From Lunularia cruciata (lineage: Eukaryota; Streptophyta; Marchantiopsida; Lunulariales; Lunulariaceae): 64,000 bases of DNA. The position numbers and the translations under genes are program-made. The notes below the pieces were generated by a model that did no database searches, was not told where the DNA came from, and saw only the letters and a list, made by a program, of their open reading frames with translations. Of the stretch, positions 12,042 through 23,800 are shown piece after piece. The DNA lies in contig OX419762.1 in assembly GCA_948567375.1 (NCBI GenBank), positions 28,474,608 through 28,538,607 of the forward strand, written 5' to 3'. The stretch's first letter is position 1, and the number at the start of each line of letters is the position of its first letter.

Positions 12042-15000
12042 ATGCCTCCCTTTCGCAAAAAGGGGAGAGGAGGAGGCGGGGGCAAGACCGAGGCCCCGCT
12101 TCCAGGCCAGGTCCCCGGATTATCACCCTCCGTTTCCGCTAGCCTTGCAAGAAAAGAGAGGGAAAAGCCGAGAAGTATTTCGTCCACACATGGACCTGGG
12201 ATGGAAAATCTCGGCGCGTTTGTCTCCAGAAGCTTTCAGAAAGAGAAGAGCGAGAAGAAGCTGCTGGAGACTTCTCGGACCTCGTTGCAGTTGACCGCGG
12301 GTTTTTCTCAAAGATCATTGAGAGTGGCTCGGAAGGCAGAACCGCCCAGTTCTCACAGTACTCCCCGAGTGACAAATGTGAATTCGAAGCGCGAGGAAAG
12401 GGAGAAGAGATTCGGAGATACTATTGCACAGAGAACCTCCTCAACCTCTTCGGGATACAAAACTGCCTTCAGGGGTATTGAAGAGTCCGCTGGCTATGGA
12501 ACTTCAGGTAGTAGGGAGGGGGGAGATGAGAAAATTCTCTCCAAGCGATCTCTCAGAGGTGCAGAAGAGAAGCTGGTGCGGTATACCAACGTTTATCCTG
12601 GTATTTCTGGTGGGAAGGAAGCGAGGGAGATGAAATCCGTTGATGGGTTGTCTATGAAACCAAGCGCATTTGCAGCAGCAGCAGCTCCATCACAGCGACT
12701 GGAGAGAGTTGAGAGGGTGATTGAGGACAGTTCCTACTTCAGAGCATCGCCTAGCTCTCCTGCTCTCATTAGGAAGTCCCCTCGCCATCCCTCTGACTTT
12801 GTGAATGTAAGCTCCCCCACTATCAATCTCCCTGTGAAGTCCAGCTGCAAATGTGGGGCCTTTCGCACCTTCGATTCGAGCAGCTCGCCAAGTATCCAGC
12901 AGGAGAAACTGGGATTTATAGGAGTAGGGAAACAAAGTGGGGCCTCGCCAATTTTGATGCCCACAAGCACAGAAATTGTGAAGAGCAAGGGAAGGGAGAG
13001 ACGGAGTCGGGAATTGACCGAAAGTGGGGTTGCAACCCCTTCCTTGGTTCCTGTCGGTGGTCAATCTAGATCAGGGAGTGGTAGTGCTAGCCGTTCCAAC
13101 ACCCCTAATATACTGCAGGGAAGGCTTGCCCTTCTCGAAGGAAGAGTTAGTCAGATTGCTGCAGAACTGAAGGCTACGAAGGACTTGCTGGATGCCAACA
13201 ACCCAGCTTGTTCGAAAGCTGTGCTAACTGACATACAGTCGAAGATCCATGGCATTGAGAAGGCGATTAACTACAGGCTTGCTAAAGAGTGTGGCCTGGT
13301 GGAGCAGCTAGAGGCTCAGGAACTCAAGGGCCACTACATTGTTGCCAATGATGTTCCTGCAAGGTTGCCTGCAGCAGAAGGCAAGAGCAAAATATCAGGG
13401 AGAGGGAGCAAGTCCCTGTCGAATGGGAATAGCGATCTGGTTGTTCAGAGTCAAAGTATGTACGGCAAGGCCTCCAAGAGTGTCCATAACGGTAGAGCTT
13501 TGGCCATCAGTGGAAGTGTGCAGTATGAGGGGACGTCAATGTCTGCTGCAGAGAAGCTGTCACAAATCGCTTCGCTTGCCGTTCCCAGAAGCAGAGAATC
13601 CAACATTTACAATAGCATTGAGCAGAGCTGCCCTGGGAAAGTTGGAGGATCTGCACCGTCCAGCCAGGTGAAGCCTGTGTTTGATCACATTGAGTTTGAG
13701 GAAAGGTTGTATCCTCACCAGAAGCTGTTGAGAAATAGGCCTGATGTGCAACAGAAGCTGATTGAGAACAGAGCAGCTTTGCAGCAGAAGTTGGTGGAGA
13801 ACAGCGTTCTCCTTAGAAACAAACTTGCTGCTTTGGAAGAGAGGGGCGGTATCAAATGTGGGGCGTTGGAAGATGGAGAATATGGAGCAGCAGAATTCAT
13901 TAGCGCATTGAAGCAAGGCACTTTTGAAGAGAAGGATTATGAGCGGGGGAGGGGTATCAGGGGCGAGTCTAGTGCCACAGGGTTAATTGTTGGAGGCGCT
14001 GGAGACCCATTTCCTCAGGAATACTTGGGATACGAAGGAGACGCAACGGTGCCCAAGTGTAGGGGCTCTAGAGAGGGACGGAGAAGTTCCAATTCCAGAA
14101 AAAGTTTCTCTGGCACTCCATCAGATAGAAATGACTCGCATTCCCATGCTGTAGAGAAGGGATCTGGAAGCAGGGGCTCCTCTGAGCGGAGGAGAAGAAG
14201 TTCAAAGAAGAGGAAGAGTCTCTCCACAAGCGAATGTGGATCACCAGAGGTCAGCCATGGTGCCAGCCAGATTGTCATGCTTGAGCCTACTAGGAAAATC
14301 AGCGTAGCAACCACGAAGGGTAATCAAATCCAAACACTTACTGTACAACATTATCATTCAGAGATTGAGGAGATCACTCTTGCGTGTGATGAAAACGTTC
14401 CGGACTTGAACCTGCCACAGGATTCCCAAACTGGGGAAGAGTGGGTTACCGGAAGCCAGCAAAATCCGGCTTCCAACAGCTCAAATTCCCCTCTCGGTTT
14501 GCACTGCGACGAGGCTTTGAGAACCAGTATTGGCTGCGGGGAAAGTCTGTCATCGGAGGATGCCAATGATGAACAGGACTATGTACGTCCGGCTGAGGAT
14601 GATGAGCAGCCGTATCTGGCTGAGTGCGAGGACAATATTCCAAGTGAGAGGCTGCACCAAGTCGGAGACAAAGTTGCCACTGCGGGTTGGTTCATGGGCG
14701 AGGGTGAGGGGGTTCTGCTTGCCCACGATGATGGCTACTGCTCGTTTTACGATGTCCTTAACATGGAGGTAAGCTTTAACTACATAGAGTTTTGTTGAAT
14801 TTCATTGTGGGGACAATGATTTCTATTTGTCACCACCAACCTTTGTTGAAATTGTTGCCCAAGATGATCCCGTAATGTGGGTCTTGAGGTCAACAGATAT
14901 GAATTCCTTGTAGCTGGAATGTTTTCGCCTTCTATCTCGAGGATAACCAGTAGAATAGTTTGTTGCCCTGGATGTGGGCGGGCATGAAAGAGGGTAAAAG

Positions 15001-16895
15001 GCTTCGAGAACAATAGTTTCGCTGGAAATGAATGCGCAGGATGACCACCAAATCCCCATGTGAGTCACTTCGTGTGAATAGCTCGGCCCATCAGCAGCAT
15101 CCAGTAGTCTTGTACTCTAGCCGGCCTTCTTTGACACAGCGTGTATTTAGTCTCGACCAATAATGTGACTCATACAACTTTCGTCGTCACCATTGGTGCT
15201 AGCTTTGCAGTCCGAACTCTAAGTATGGAACCTGTTCAATCAGAGTGATCCTTCAAGCTTATCTAAGCTGTTTATTAAGACAAGGGCTTGTCATTTCTGT
15301 GATCCGCAGGGTAAGGCGAACTACAAGGGACCTGAGAACCTCCCTTCTGGAACATGGCGAGACTGCTGGCTCATCAGAGCTGCTGGTCCCGATGGCACCT
15401 CCAACAAATATATCGTTGCAGCATCTGCTGGCAGTGCTGTGGATGCAGCCTTCTGTTCCTGGGACTTTTACGAGAGGAGACTCACAGCTTACCACTGCGA
15501 GTCTTTGTCTGCACATCCTTCGCCAAGCAATTTCAGTTTCCAGAGTTCCGCCTCCAGCAGCCCTGAACGTCGGCGTTTCATGTTTCAAGGCAAGCATAGA
15601 GCAGGATGCTTCCCTTGGTACAGTGGGTCGGAGAATGGGCACCTTGTGAAAGGAAAAACTCCAAATAGAGCCTTCTCCGATCTCAACTCAGTTGCCTCTT
15701 TCACTACGAGTTCAGGTGGCCGATCGGATAGTGAATTGTCAGATACACCTCTCTGGTGGTACAGGCCCAGTAGCCCACTCATGGCATCTGCAGGAACAGG
15801 GCTGAAAATCGTCACCCTCTACGATGTTCGTGATGGAGATGTTGTGATGAAGTGGGATGTCAAGAAGTATGTTGCCTGCATGGACTTCCACAGTCCCATC
15901 CAGTGGAGAAACAAGAGCAGGCTCGTTGTGGCGGAAGACGAAGGTCTCAGTCTCTGGGATGTCAATGGGATGACTCCTCAACCCGTGCTCCGGGTTAACC
16001 TGAATGGGAAACAAATTCATGCACTCCACATCCGGAACTCTGATGCGGAATGCAGTGGTGGGGTGCGACAAAGGTACGGAATCTCGGGGCCCCTGATTAT
16101 CATGCTACTGTTATCTGGTCTTTCACGGGGATCTTGGGAACCATGTACAGTGTTCAAAATGCTATGCACAGTAATAGTTTCTCGGAACGCGTGCCAAAGG
16201 AATATCATGAATTATAAGTTACAGAAGGGAGGGTGTCTGCGTCTTGAGTGATTGCGTCTGCGTTTCTATGGTTCTTCCACGCTTTTCACTCGATTGCAAG
16301 ATTATACCCTCCTAAACTAACTGGTGAAAACTACAGACTGAGCTCGCGGGATGGGCAAGCTGGAGATGGTGTACTTTGCACCCAGGACGCTGTGAATGTT
16401 CTTGACTTCAGAGTTCCTGCTGGGATCGTGCTGAAAATTCCCACATTTGGCGACAACACTCATTCAGTTGCCATTAACGGTGATTTGGTCTTCGCCGGAG
16501 CTACCACTTCCAACAGCACGTCCATTCATCAGAGTTCTGAGATAGAAGGCGGCATCGGTTCCTACAAGCAAAATGTTCAAGCCAAAATTCTGCAATGGTC
16601 TATCAAACAAGGAAAACCAATGAGTGTCTACAAGTTTCCTCAGTCTTCCGCCCATCAAGGCCATCAATCTGTGGCGCAAGTTTGGGGAAATGCTGACACA
16701 GTCATGGGGGTCAACGGGAACGGGCTTTTCATGTTCGATTCTTTGAAGGGAGCATCAATCGGTAGAGGGGGAGGTCAGCCCGTAAGAGAAACTCTTGGTA
16801 CAGATGATCTCTTCGAACCTGTTTTCGACTATGCGGGCAGCAGGGTCTTGCTTATATCCCGGGACAGGCCTGCTTCTTGGTGTCACTGGCCCTAA
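12042..16895 (+). CDS. KIN14B-interacting protein At4g14310-like (WD-like repeat protein)
   Basis: Exons at 12042-14768, 15310-16073 and 16337-16895 join in frame with GT-AG introns (donors GTAAGC and GTACGG; acceptors CGCAG and TACAG) to give 1349 aa. The frame is open upstream to 11916, but ATG 12042 is its first in-frame ATG and begins MPPFRKKGRGGGGGK, a basic Gly-rich start like that family. Residues 1-350 are Ser/Arg/Lys-rich and probably disordered. Residues 355-415 form a coiled coil around LALLEGRVSQIAAELKATKD. Residues 557-601 carry an 11-residue QKL repeat. Residues 706-732 are a Ser/Arg/Lys cluster resembling a nuclear signal. From about 870 onward lies the conserved WD-like domain, with WRDCWLIRAAGPDG, CSWDFYERRLTAYH, CTQDAVNVLDFR and a C-terminal SRVLLISRDRPASWCHW. 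In Arabidopsis the protein is named for its interaction with kinesin KIN14B; its exact role is poorly known. Family assignment rests on recalled motifs and was not searched. Confidence 0.85.
13714..13845 (+). other. Four-unit 11-residue repeat inside the At4g14310-like protein
   Basis: The encoded units are QKLLRNRPDVQ, QKLIENRAALQ, QKLVENSVLLR and NKLAALEERGG. The leucine and basic/acidic spacing (hendecad) fits a continuous amphipathic helix or a right-handed coiled coil. It sits between the classical coiled coil and the Ser/Arg-rich linker. Confidence 0.75.
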
Positions 16896-18679
16896 AGGAA
16901 ACCCCCTCTTGTGACGTCAATTACTCTCCTGTTCCATTGTCAGCTTGGCCGGGCATTCACTCCATTCAAGTATATGGGTCTCGCGAATTGCCGTTTCTGG
17001 CCAGTCCGTTGTAATTTAACAGCTCCCGGCAGGATGGAACAGATTTACACTGCCATCCTCAAAAGCCGAAGGTTGGTTCATGTAGGAGAGGAGTCAGCTG
17101 CTGCTAATATCAGAGGCGTCCACCAACTGTTTGGGACCACTTGGAAGCTTGTCTTTCATGAGGATACAAACGTGCCTAGAGTACAGTGAGTGAAGCCTTT
17201 GCTGTTATATTTGACAACATGAGCCGTGGCAGCCAACTCAAAGTACTCTCCGTATTTAGGCAAAGCTTCTCAGCACTTCCTTCCAAGAATCTAAACAAGT
17301 ATTATCGGACATTACATTTGTAAATCATGCTCCTTCGCATTAGTGTCCGGCTAGGCCTGCCTCCTCAAAAGTGTCGGTAATTATAGAGCCCTCTCAAGTT
17401 CCATGACGCTGGGAGGTATACTGTCACTCATGCCAAATAAGAATTTTCCTTTTTCTGGGTCGCGTGTACCTGATCCAACAGGAGATTAAAATCCCTCCTG
17501 CAAGAAAAGTCCAAATTTTTTCTCTTTATCGTTGGGTCTTTAAATTCTTCTAGAAACCTTCTGATTCTTTTAATGCAGCAAGCCTTTTCTCCTTTGATGA
17601 AAACTAGGCTCAACAGGTTCGAAAGATGTTGCCCAGTTCTGCTTTATCTGACCACAACGTTTGGTTAGCGTTGATAATTTTGGTGCTAGCTGAGCTTTGC
17701 CTTTTAGTTGTGGTAGCCATTGCTCGACGTTTTACAGAAGCAGGCAGCAGTTTCCCCTCTTGGTAGCAAGTACCATGAGTGTAGAGCATAAATGTTTACA
17801 ACAGACATCTTTGCGAATATTAATAGCCCCGGTTTATTCGGCTTGCCGCCAACTTGCTCTTGCCGAGTGAAAATCCTAGAGACAAACTTGCTCGAGAAAC
17901 TCTGATCTGGCTCCTTTTATCATCAGCTTCTGGTTTTTGGCCAAACTGTGGAAAGATCATTTACATGGACTATATTTGGAGCATACAATTTTGGGCCAAA
18001 CTGGCCTTTGAATGAATCTAGTGGTCAGAGGGTTAGTCCCCGACTCGTCCTGCAGGTTGCAGCCAAGAAGAGTAGCTGCCTATTACTTTGCAGAGACACG
18101 CAATCACTTTATGATTATCATCTTTCGAGTGGGCCCGTTCCTCCGAAGACTTGTGTGCATTCTCACTTTAAGTCGAGGAAAGTCTCATACATTTCCTGTT
18201 TTCGGCACATTGTTTCGATAGGCTATGTACGTTGAACGGCATTGGGTTAGGCCCTCCGAAATAGGCACCAATGGCTGGAGAAGAAGCTGGCTCTGTGCCT
18301 TACCCAACTGAGGTTCGCACGTGAATTGTCAGCTCAAGATGAGTGGACTCGAGGTCCTCTGATTAAAATAACATACTTTGCGGCATTCAAAGTGGGACAA
18401 CCTGTGACGAGAAGCTACTAGCGGTATGGCTTTATTTCTTCTAACATTATAGCAATCCCTGACCGAAACCGGACTAGGTCGAGATATTTTGATGTTCCTT
18501 ATCTCTCCCAGTACGTACCCTTCCTGTCTCGAAAGTGAGATCCTGTGGGGTAGGGTGTACTACTCAGTAACACAATCGTCGCAAAAGAAATGTCTGGATA
18601 TTAAAGAGGCACCTTTCGGTAGGAGCCACATCGCTGGCTGTATCTTCTTGATGAACTTCATTTGCCGATTCAGCTTCAG
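16896..18679 (+). other. Downstream region of the At4g14310-like gene, no further gene seen
   Basis: The first few hundred bases are presumably 3' UTR. The open frame 16911-17189 follows the stop but has no resemblance to the family's C-terminus, which ends at the RDRPASWCHW motif just before the TAA. The remainder to 18679 holds only short overlapping frames. Confidence 0.45.
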
Positions 18680-19225
18680 TCACAGTATCCGCAAGAAGTT
18701 GTCCATCACCACATCCACCAATTCACGACCTTGCTCAGGAAAATGAGTACCAAATTCTGTACGAATGGGGACCCGAGACTTGAGTTTCTCGCAGAAAGGG
18801 TGGTAGTTTTCTGTGGTGGGTGGTAGCTCTGAGCAATGAAGTAACCTTAACTTTCTCCACACCGAAGAGCTCGATAAAATCTCGTCTAAGATAGCAACAT
18901 GGACTCATTGTCTGACCAACTTTCTCCTTATAGCAACGACGTCTTGAACCGTCTGAATGTCCCAATCGTAATTCGGTACCCCGTAGCGACGCCAAAACGT
19001 CAATGACTGAAAACTCCAGTCAATAAACGACTCATAACTAGAGGAGTCATTAAGTGGTCCGTGTCCTATTAATGAGCTTCGACTACTGAGTACAACTGAC
19101 TCACATTCATTGACGTTATCAGGAGCTCTGATCAAAACAACGGTCTCTGGGTCCCATGTTTCCTGGCTTGCAGCATCCTGGAAAGCCTGCTGCTGCTGCC
19201 TCCTTCCTCTTCTAGGTCTACCCAC
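18680..19225 (-). CDS. Unrecognised possible coding fragment
   Basis: Reading from 19225 leftwards, an open frame of 106 codons begins MGRPRRGRRQQQQAFQDAAS and has protein-like composition (acidic/aromatic segment with SYESFIDWSFQSLTFWRRYG). After a stop near 18905, another frame (18862-18680) begins MWRKLRLLHCSEL and contains HFPEQGRELVDVVMDNFLRIL. The two could be parts of one decayed or spliced gene, perhaps from a transposon. I recognise no family, and it may not be a gene. Confidence 0.25.
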
Positions 19226-19444
19226 GATAGGTCAGCACTTCTGACTTCCGAGCTCCAAGCTTCTGCTCCTCCCACACTGTACGTAAAGGAAACACCTGCA
19301 GCTTTCGCAGCTCACATTTTCGTCTGAAGTTCTCATTTTCTTCACCGTCGGACAGAACTGGTTAGGAAGGAACAGACAGGGGCGTAACTTCACCTTATGC
19401 TGCTGAGCTAGAACAGTATATGCTGTACCTGAGACAGGCTAACA

Positions 19445-22400
19445 TGTGGAACACATGAAGGATGGGAAGACCCCATCAAGTCGAACAAGGGACACACAAA
19501 AGAGGTAAAATAGATTTAAGCCCTAATAATCTCGAATATGAGAAATTTGCTCGAACGCATCTATAATATCATTCTTGTGTTATAGATGGTTGCCTTCTTA
19601 CTATATCTAAGCTACGTAAGTTGTAAGGTCTACAAACTACTGGAGCATTTGAAGAAGCATCACCTAGTGTGATTGCTCTCCTATGGATAACACCAACCAA
19701 TGCTCCATGTAGAGCAAAGGATACACTTTGTCTAAAGTATGAGAGTGAAAGTGGTACTTATGAACTACTGGAGCATTTAAAGAAACATCACCTAGGGTGA
19801 TTGCTCTCCTATGGATAGCACAAACCAATGCTCTATGTAGAGCAAAGGATACACTTTGTCTAAAGTATGAGAGTAAAAGTGGTACTTACAAACTACTGGA
19901 GCATTTGAAGAAGCATCACCTAGTGTGATTGCTCTCCTATGGATTGCACCAACCAATGCTCTATATAGAGCAAAGGATACAGCGGTCTAAAGTATGAGAG
20001 TGAAAGTACTACTTATAAACTACTGGAGCATTTGAGGAAGCATCACCTAGTGTGATTGCTTTCCTATGGATTGCACCAACCAATGCTCTATGTAGAGCAA
20101 AAGATACACGTTGTCTAAAGTATGAGAGTGAAAGTGGTACACTTGACATCTAATTTGATAAGCTCTTGTGCATTCCCTAACAAATATGTCGAACACCGTG
20201 TCCATTGCTCCATATAACTCCACGACTAGAGGAACAAAGAGGTGACATGGTTGCATACCCCTATACTTGGAGACCTTGCGTGCCGTTGCTCTCCTCACCG
20301 CCCATCCAAGAGGATAAGTAATCAATCCTTCCAAAATTGCATCACGCATAAGAGCTGGAACCACAACATCCATCACTATCACCTGATCATCTCAAACCAA
20401 GTATAAGTTTGCTCTGTCACATGTCATCTGCAAAACATACGAATGCTATCTCCAAGCAAGGTATTCACTCTCTCGTGCCATAGCAAACACTATATCTTTA
20501 ATGGCATCATGGGTAGCTATCCTCTATCCTCCAAAAGGACACCGTGTCAGATGGACCGCTATTACATTTAGTGTAGAACCACACTCACAAGAGAGTAACA
20601 AAGATGCAGATGGGTGGACCAAACCTAGGTAGAAGCTCATTATTGTAGAGAAGATGGTTGGTGCAAGTCGGAATGCCCTAATGCATAGTCGAGCTAGGAT
20701 CAAAGAGCTTGCACCGTTGCCAGAGCAAAGATGTGCTCTAGTGGCTTGAGGAATGGACTATTCAACTAAGAGAGAATGTAGCTGACCCTGTCATTCCATC
20801 AAGGAAGACTACAAACCTCTGGTTTAATTTGACGATAGTGAAGCAAAGGATGGAAGGTATTCTCGTGCCAATGGGAATAGACCATCTCTTGTCTGCCATA
20901 ATAACACATGGAGAGAGAAGGATCCTTCTTCCACCTTGGTCACGTATGTTTCCAAAACTGGCTTATCAACAACCATAAAATGGGAGGAAAGTAGGGGTGT
21001 CAAGAGAGCACAACTACCAAAAAATGCTATAAGTGTTGTCTCCTCCATCGATAATAGGCGTACCCCTCTGCCCAAGTTCTATACAGATGTCTATCTATGT
21101 GCCAAATTCCATATCATACACTTAAATGTCCATGGTTCCATGATATCACTAAAGACTCCCATAATCCTCCTATCAAAAGCTCTCAGACGTGATAGGAAAG
21201 TCAAGGAAGAAAGAATTGTGCAAAGAAGGTAAGTTGGTTGATATGTAATGCTAGAAGAGAGTATACCAAATGCCACATACCAATCTCCTAGTAGAGGAAG
21301 GTCATCCACATGGAGAATATCCTCTACAAGAGCATCATCTAAGAAGCATGAGACAAAATCCTCAAATCCTATTGGCACTCCAAGGACACGTAGTCCATAT
21401 GTAGATGTGACACACCCCTCAAGAAGCTCAAGGTGGGTAGGGATACTTGAAGGGGACCATTCTCTGTACTTTGACACCTTGACTCTTAAGCCTACAAGTT
21501 GTAGCTCAATAGTCAAGTGATCAAAGGCCTGCCTAATCTGATCTACGGGACCCACAATGTGTATATCGTTTACCACGGGGGGAAATACACAATCTTGCAT
21601 GACCAAAGTATTAGATAGGAGAGCTTTGAAGTGAGCCATGGCAAACAAAGGTCCACCTAAAGGATCTCCATGTTATGTAACAATTCTAAGACTCCCTCTT
21701 GTGACCAACCATGCTAGTAGTAAAGGGAAGCAAGAGAGCCATAAAATGACTGCACAAAAAGAACAAGACTCGCTAAGGATCTGCCGACCTCCCTAAGCTC
21801 TCTAAAGATGGATGATTGAGAGAAGCTATTAAAAAAAAATCTCAACATCCACATGTAGGATGATCCACTTTGGATGGATATCTAGGAGTGCCTTGATGCT
21901 TAGAGATATAGCCTCACAACCCCAAGTGTAGCTACTCCAAACTAATATGGATGGAAGTGTTCTCAAAAGTGAGATCAGTCTTGAAGGACAATGGTACAAC
22001 TAACCAAGCGCAAAAAGATCTCTCTAATAGCAATCTGTCTAATGCTCCTTGTGTCCTTCTCCATTGCTAGAAGTCGACTAGCACTTAACACCCGACTAAC
22101 TAACATAAGAATATCTTCCCTCGCTACTACTATAGCTACTTGAAACAACTTGGTAATTCCACTAGAAGGATTATCTGCCTAAAAGCAATCTCTAAGATGG
22201 TCATATACCATCCTTGACAAGCTTCTTGAGGAGAGGAGAAGCAAGGAGTAGTGCACAACGCTTGTGCAAAAAGTGACCTATCAAGACATAAAAGCTATTG
22301 AGGCTGATAATCTAAGACTTCTAATGGTACTCCTTCTCCTACCATAGGATGTAGTGAGCATAGTGAAGAGATAGTCTCATCAATGGGACTAGCCATATAC

Positions 22401-23150
22401 AAAAGGTGTAGCAATCATGTTGCTCTACTAAATTCTCATGCTTGACCCAATGTCCTATACCATTGTAATTGAGTGGACTATGTGGTATCATATGGCAGAA
22501 CCTGTCTCATAAAATGTAATAGACTCCTATTGTAGTGCAGCCTAATCCCACATTTAGAATTGAAAAAATCTAGCAACCACCACTCTATGCCCCGCATGTC
22601 CCCCCTATATCATAATGAAAGCACCATCAAGGAAGTAAGAGGAATAAGAACCATGTTAACTCATCCAAGGAATCACGTTCCAAACAATCAAGTGGTAGGA
22701 AAAAAGCCTATCTAGCCGCATCATGGAGTGTACGGGGTAGTCTATGGAATAGACGTGGACATGGAAAACTAGTCGCAAATAACCCCAAGATACAACCCAC
22801 ATGAGATGCTAATCACTCCCATGACTCTATAGGTATGTTTGGAATGATCAACGAAGGGATAGAGGAAGCATGCATAATCCAAAAATTCAAAATGTGATCC
22901 CTCGCCTCATGTGAGCATCCCAAGTGGTCCAATCATAGTCCTTGTGCATCCTTCTCACATGGGTCTTTATCCCTTGTGAGGTAATGCGTCGGTGACACAC
23001 CAGGTGTGGTATATCTTGAGTCATTTTGGGTGACCCCACATGGGGAAGTGTAACCATGGATAATACAAGAATAATAATCATAATACACGATGCTCCTCTC
23101 CATACCCCCCCATAACTCCAAAACCACAACCTCCCACATCCCAACTCACA
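19445..23150 (-). mobile_element. LINE copy A, decayed non-LTR retrotransposon
   Basis: Reading leftwards, an N-terminal zinc-finger-like segment at about 22887-23144 (VCHRRITSQGIKTHVRRMHK) is followed by long decayed sequence. The reverse transcriptase palm region is at 21648-21091 (MAHFKALLSNTLVMQD; the catalytic VDD/ADD site reads VND, before IHIVGP). Next is a C-terminal CxC...HLTRC segment near 20390-20600 (CECGSTL), then a DVVV/KVSKYRG region and the 3' tail at 19445-19545. Zinc finger, RT, Cys/His cluster and an acidic DVV motif in this order suggest a restriction-like endonuclease LINE of the R2 type; that class assignment is inference. Several frameshifts and stops make it non-functional. 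The right (5') boundary is approximate. Confidence 0.7.
19635..20145 (-). repeat. Four tandem copies of a 128-bp unit within LINE copy A
   Basis: Units start AACTACTGGAGCATTT at 19635, 19763, 19891 and 20018 (spacings 128, 128 and 127). The unit corresponds to a single segment of the LINE C-terminal coding region in copies C and D (for example around 58900-59030). Copy A therefore underwent local tandem amplification. Because 128 is not a multiple of three, each extra unit shifts the reading frame. Confidence 0.9.
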
Positions 23151-23389
23151 TGAGTAAATGTTATCTCTCCAAACCCTAAAAACTATAAACTCTTATAACT
23201 TTCACTTCTCATTTCAAAATTTTTTAAACTAAGTTCCCATGGAACTCAAGCATAATACCAAGAGAGTAAAAATGAAAATTCTGGACCCATCATTTTTAAT
23301 GTAATAATCACTCTAAACCCTAAAAAACCTAAAAAACCTAAAAGTAATCATAACTTTCTACTCAATTCTGCACAGCCTTCAATCTAGGT

Positions 23390-23800
23390 ACCAATGGAAG
23401 CAAAATTGAAAAATGAACAGATTCTACTATTCACTCATGTGATGTATGTAGGTGAGCTCTCCAAATTTTTATTTTTTTCTCATTTCTCACTCCCTCGTTG
23501 CCTCTCTCTCCCTAAAGAGGTCTCAAATGAGGTCCCGAATTTGGACATAAAACTGGACATAAAATATGCTGTACCTCGGTTCCTCCTTTACTGGTCTTTC
23601 CATCCTCCGTGTTTTGTATGCAGTCTCATTTTTTCCTTTACTGGCCACAACTAACGCACTTTCTAAACTTGCTGATGTAATTGGGTGTGATACGGCAGAT
23701 GTCTCATATCGATAGTATTGGAGTTTAGCTCCATTTTACCTCTTTTGTCGAACCCTTGATGAGTCTTTTCCTTTTTTTCTACGTGTTAGCCTTCCCTCTA
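23390..23800 (+). mobile_element. Two degenerate LINE 3' tails
   Basis: One tail spans roughly 23560-23640 (TTTCCATCC...TTTTGTATGCAGTC...TTTTTTCC). The other spans about 23685-23795 (ATAGTATTGGAGTTTAGCTCCATTTTACCTCTTTTGTCG...GATGAGTCTTTTCC). Both match the + strand 3' end of LINE copy D at 59060-59170 in motif order. No coding part is attached. The open frame 23394-23654 runs across one of them and is not a gene. Confidence 0.5.

Noticed and set aside
13560-13916. Antisense open frame of 118 codons opposite the At4g14310-like gene
   Set aside because: It lies wholly inside a well-supported coding exon and its composition mirrors the sense codons; a shadow frame.
16911-17189. Possible extra C-terminal exon of the At4g14310-like protein
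   Set aside because: The family ends shortly after the RDRPA-W motif, which is present just before the TAA at 16895; no splice site is needed.
19635-20145. CRISPR-like or centromeric-satellite array
   Set aside because: The unit matches LINE coding sequence present singly elsewhere in the window; only four units and no spacers.
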